A stretch of DNA of 34,949 bases, from contig JANXYM010000088.1 of NCBI GenBank assembly GCA_025350045.1, positions 1 to 34,949 of the forward strand. Direction: 5' to 3'. The translations under genes were made by a program, and so were the position numbers. Positions 32,990 to 34,949 of this stretch are shown piece by piece. Positions within the stretch are counted from its first letter, which is position 1; each line of letters opens with the position of its first letter. Below the pieces are notes generated by a model, which saw only the letters and a program-made list of their open reading frames with translations, was not told the DNA's origin and ran no database searches. Origin of the DNA: Methanomicrobiales archaeon. GTDB taxonomy: Archaea; Halobacteriota; Methanomicrobia; Methanomicrobiales; Methanospirillaceae.

Positions 32990-34612
32990 ATGGAAAACAA
33001 ACCTCTTCTCAAAATAGGACAACTTAAAAAATTTCTGAATTCAGTCAAACCAATAATTTCTCAGTTAGAATTTGAGACAGAGAAAAACTCCTTCAAAAAG
33101 TTACGCTGCAATGAATTACCATATATTTATGATTTAAACCATCTCGCGAATTTATGCGACATTTCAGCGGATCAATTATCTCTTTTCGTCACCGATAAAA
33201 GAAAAGCATATGCCTCATTTAAAATTCCTAAGAAAAATGGGACATTAAGAGAAATTCATGCACCTTGTTTTCAATTAAAATGGGTTCAACGCTGGATACT
33301 CGATGAAATTTTATACAATCTTGATCCTGGTGATTATTCGCACGGGTTCATCCCAGATCGTTCAATAATTACAAATGCATCCGTCCATGTTGGAGAAGAG
33401 TTAGTTTTGAATATTGATCTAAAAGACTTTTTTCCAAATATCAAAACAAATCGAATCGTGGGCCTATTCAACAAAATGGGATATACAAAAAAAACAGCCG
33501 TTTTACTAGCAGAGATTTGCACATTCGAATGGGCTTTACCGCAAGGTGCACCTACAAGCCCGATGCTATCAAATTTGATCGCGTGGCATTTGGATGTTCA
33601 TTTGGCAGAATTTTGCGAAAAGCGTGGATTAAACTATTCAAGATATGCCGATGACATCTCAATTTCTGGTCCACGAATTCTACCAAAATATAAAACATTG
33701 ATTTTCCGTATTATCGAAATTGAAGGTTTTAAAATAAATTATGAAAAAGTAAGGTTACATGATAGAGGATCAAGTCAAAGAGTAACTGGATTAGTCGTAA
33801 ATGAAAAAGTAAGTATTGAACGAAGGAAAAAAAAATTTCTGCGTGCTATTGTCTACAATATTGTGAAAAATGGTCCGCTTGCTGAAAATCGAACAAATGA
33901 CCCATTTTTTAGAGAAAAAATTTTAGGCTTACTTGGGTTTGCGAAAACGGTTGATCCAATATTCGCCAATCCACTTCTTGAAAAACTTAGGACTGTTAAT
34001 TGGAATGAGAGAGAAATAAAAAAGGAAATTTCAATTGAGAGAGGATTGGATTTAAGGTTATTAAAAGAAAGTCACGATAATTTAATTAGTTTTGATCAAT
34101 TGCAAATATTCGAAAATGTTTGTAAATTATCTGATGTAAAATGGGATGAGGCATTAATCAATCATTTAGAGAAAATGCAGGAAAAATGTGCGGACCAATC
34201 AGATGAAGAATGTTTAGATTGCCTGCATAGGAAAAATGACAATACGAAATATTGCATTAAACATGTTTTAGGTTTTTTTACCGGAAATACTTGCGGTTCA
34301 CATCACGGACATGAAGTATCTGATTTGTTTTCAATTACAAAGATTAAAGAAAATCAAGTATTTGTAACATTCATTGCAAAATCTGGAAAGATGAAAAGAA
34401 GTGAAAAAGATACATTATTACGTCAAGTATTTTGGAATACTGCTTATAATGATATCAACGTAATATCAATTGTTACGAATAGATTTTTAGATACACAATC
34501 AATTTTAGACATAATCCGACTTATAAAAAGTTGTAATAAGGATCAAATGTGCTGTTTAATTATGAGAAATGAGATGGGACAAATTTTAGTCACATATATT
34601 GAACGTTTTTAA
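32990..34612 (+). CDS. Retron-type reverse transcriptase with C-terminal extension
   Basis: 540 residues; retron RTs are usually near 300-330. RT domain at about 70-300: NAxxH at 129-133 (NASVH), DLKDFFPNI at 143-151, LPQGAPTSPMLSN at 183-195, catalytic YADD at 219-222, and VTG at 265-267. NAxxH and VTG are the retron hallmarks. After about residue 340 comes an extra module: a Cys cluster C400, C408, C411, C422, C435 that may bind zinc, then HHGHEVSDLF (438-447), VFVTFIAKSGK (457-467) and an alpha/beta tail. It could be a built-in effector, perhaps nuclease-like, but I do not recognise the family. AAGGA at 32980-32984 precedes the ATG. The codons are strongly AT-rich. Confidence 0.9.
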   Translation: MENKPLLKIGQLKKFLNSVKPIISQLEFETEKNSFKKLRCNELPYIYDLNHLANLCDISADQLSLFVTDKRKAYASFKIPKKNGTLREIHAPCFQLKWVQRWILDEILYNLDPGDYSHGFIPDRSIITNASVHVGEELVLNIDLKDFFPNIKTNRIVGLFNKMGYTKKTAVLLAEICTFEWALPQGAPTSPMLSNLIAWHLDVHLAEFCEKRGLNYSRYADDISISGPRILPKYKTLIFRIIEIEGFKINYEKVRLHDRGSSQRVTGLVVNEKVSIERRKKKFLRAIVYNIVKNGPLAENRTNDPFFREKILGLLGFAKTVDPIFANPLLEKLRTVNWNEREIKKEISIERGLDLRLLKESHDNLISFDQLQIFENVCKLSDVKWDEALINHLEKMQEKCADQSDEECLDCLHRKNDNTKYCIKHVLGFFTGNTCGSHHGHEVSDLFSITKIKENQVFVTFIAKSGKMKRSEKDTLLRQVFWNTAYNDINVISIVTNRFLDTQSILDIIRLIKSCNKDQMCCLIMRNEMGQILVTYIERF

Positions 34613-34616
34613 TCCC

Positions 34617-34949
34617 CTACCTCTTCCTCCTAACCTTCTGCTTCTTCACCGAAACTTCATGCCCCACATGCATCTTCGTCGCCGCCGACTGCACATGCTT
34701 CGGCTTCTCCGCAGACTGGTGAGACTGATACTTTCCCCTCGGTGACTGCGGGTGCTCCCGCTTCTCCGGTTCCCGCAGCCGCTCCCCGGGCTTCCCGCCA
34801 CCGCCCGGCCCCCGCTTCTTCTCCGGCCGGTTATCCCGGTGCACATCCTCGCACTCCAGCTCCCCGATGATATCGAGCGGCTCGGTCTCGCACTTCGTCA
34901 GCCGGATAATCTCCAGCAGCCGCTCCATGCCGATGAAATGCTCCGCCAT
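34617..34949 (-). CDS. Hypothetical basic protein at the window edge
   Basis: 110 residues from an ATG at the very last bases; the true start may lie outside the window. An N-terminal acidic helical part (HFIGMERLLEIIRLTKCETEPLDIIGELECED) is followed by a long low-complexity Lys/Arg/Gly/Pro tail ending KKQKVRRKR, which is probably disordered and could bind nucleic acid. Its base composition is GC-rich, unlike the adjacent retron, so the retron's right boundary lies between 34612 and 34617. The two genes converge with only four bases between their stop codons. The function is unknown. Confidence 0.5.
   Translation of the reverse strand: MAEHFIGMERLLEIIRLTKCETEPLDIIGELECEDVHRDNRPEKKRGPGGGGKPGERLREPEKREHPQSPRGKYQSHQSAEKPKHVQSAATKMHVGHEVSVKKQKVRRKR

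Overview
The window looks like chromosomal DNA from a methanogenic archaeon of the order Methanomicrobiales, most likely close to Methanoregula. This rests on archaeal-type uS15 and eS1 genes around an archaeal RecJ-like gene and KEOPS pcc1, an archaeal-type apgM, archaeal TATA boxes with several probable leaderless starts, and lipobox surface proteins. The genus is inference; no rRNA or tRNA gene is visible.

Layout. Bases 1-2.65 kb hold an information-processing operon (uS15, RecJ-like DHH, Pcc1, eS1) ending in a T-tract. Bases 2.8-8.0 kb hold an MFS exporter, a Phd-PIN toxin-antitoxin pair, apgM, a beta-helix polymer-type protein and a translationally coupled SAM-binding-type protein. Bases 8.5-12.1 kb are a grpE-dnaK-dnaJ operon. 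Bases 12.1-20.3 kb mix small enzymes (DUF1801, VOC), secreted lipoproteins (phosphoesterase, carboxylesterase, Lipoprotein_15 repeats), a ferredoxin, a RelE-type pair and a membrane protein.

Bases 20.4-34.9 kb are an accessory and defence island: KilA-N protein, hicB-hicA-hicB, RelE/Phd, PIN plus small partner, surface lipoprotein, CoiA-like protein, SIR2 protein, an HD phosphohydrolase with a YwgA-like partner, and an RT gene with retron hallmarks. From about 26.7 kb the coding sequence is visibly AT-rich and unlike the GC-rich core, which suggests transfer.

Two non-coding repeat families organise the second half. 'R' is a GC-rich, multi-hairpin element of about 170-200 bp with at least ten substantial copies plus fragments, nearly all in the same orientation, lying between modules. 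'H' is a hairpin element of about 65-110 bp with six copies, one of which has perfect 20-bp outer arms. R, one module, R, one module resembles the layout of an integron cassette array, but no integrase is in the window.

The most interesting system is the retron at 32.77-34.61 kb. A TATA box is placed so that transcription should start at a structured RNA whose two ends pair (a1/a2) and which holds five stem-loops. It is followed by an RT with NAxxH, YADD and VTG motifs, fused to a Cys-rich C-terminal module of about 200 residues that I cannot assign.
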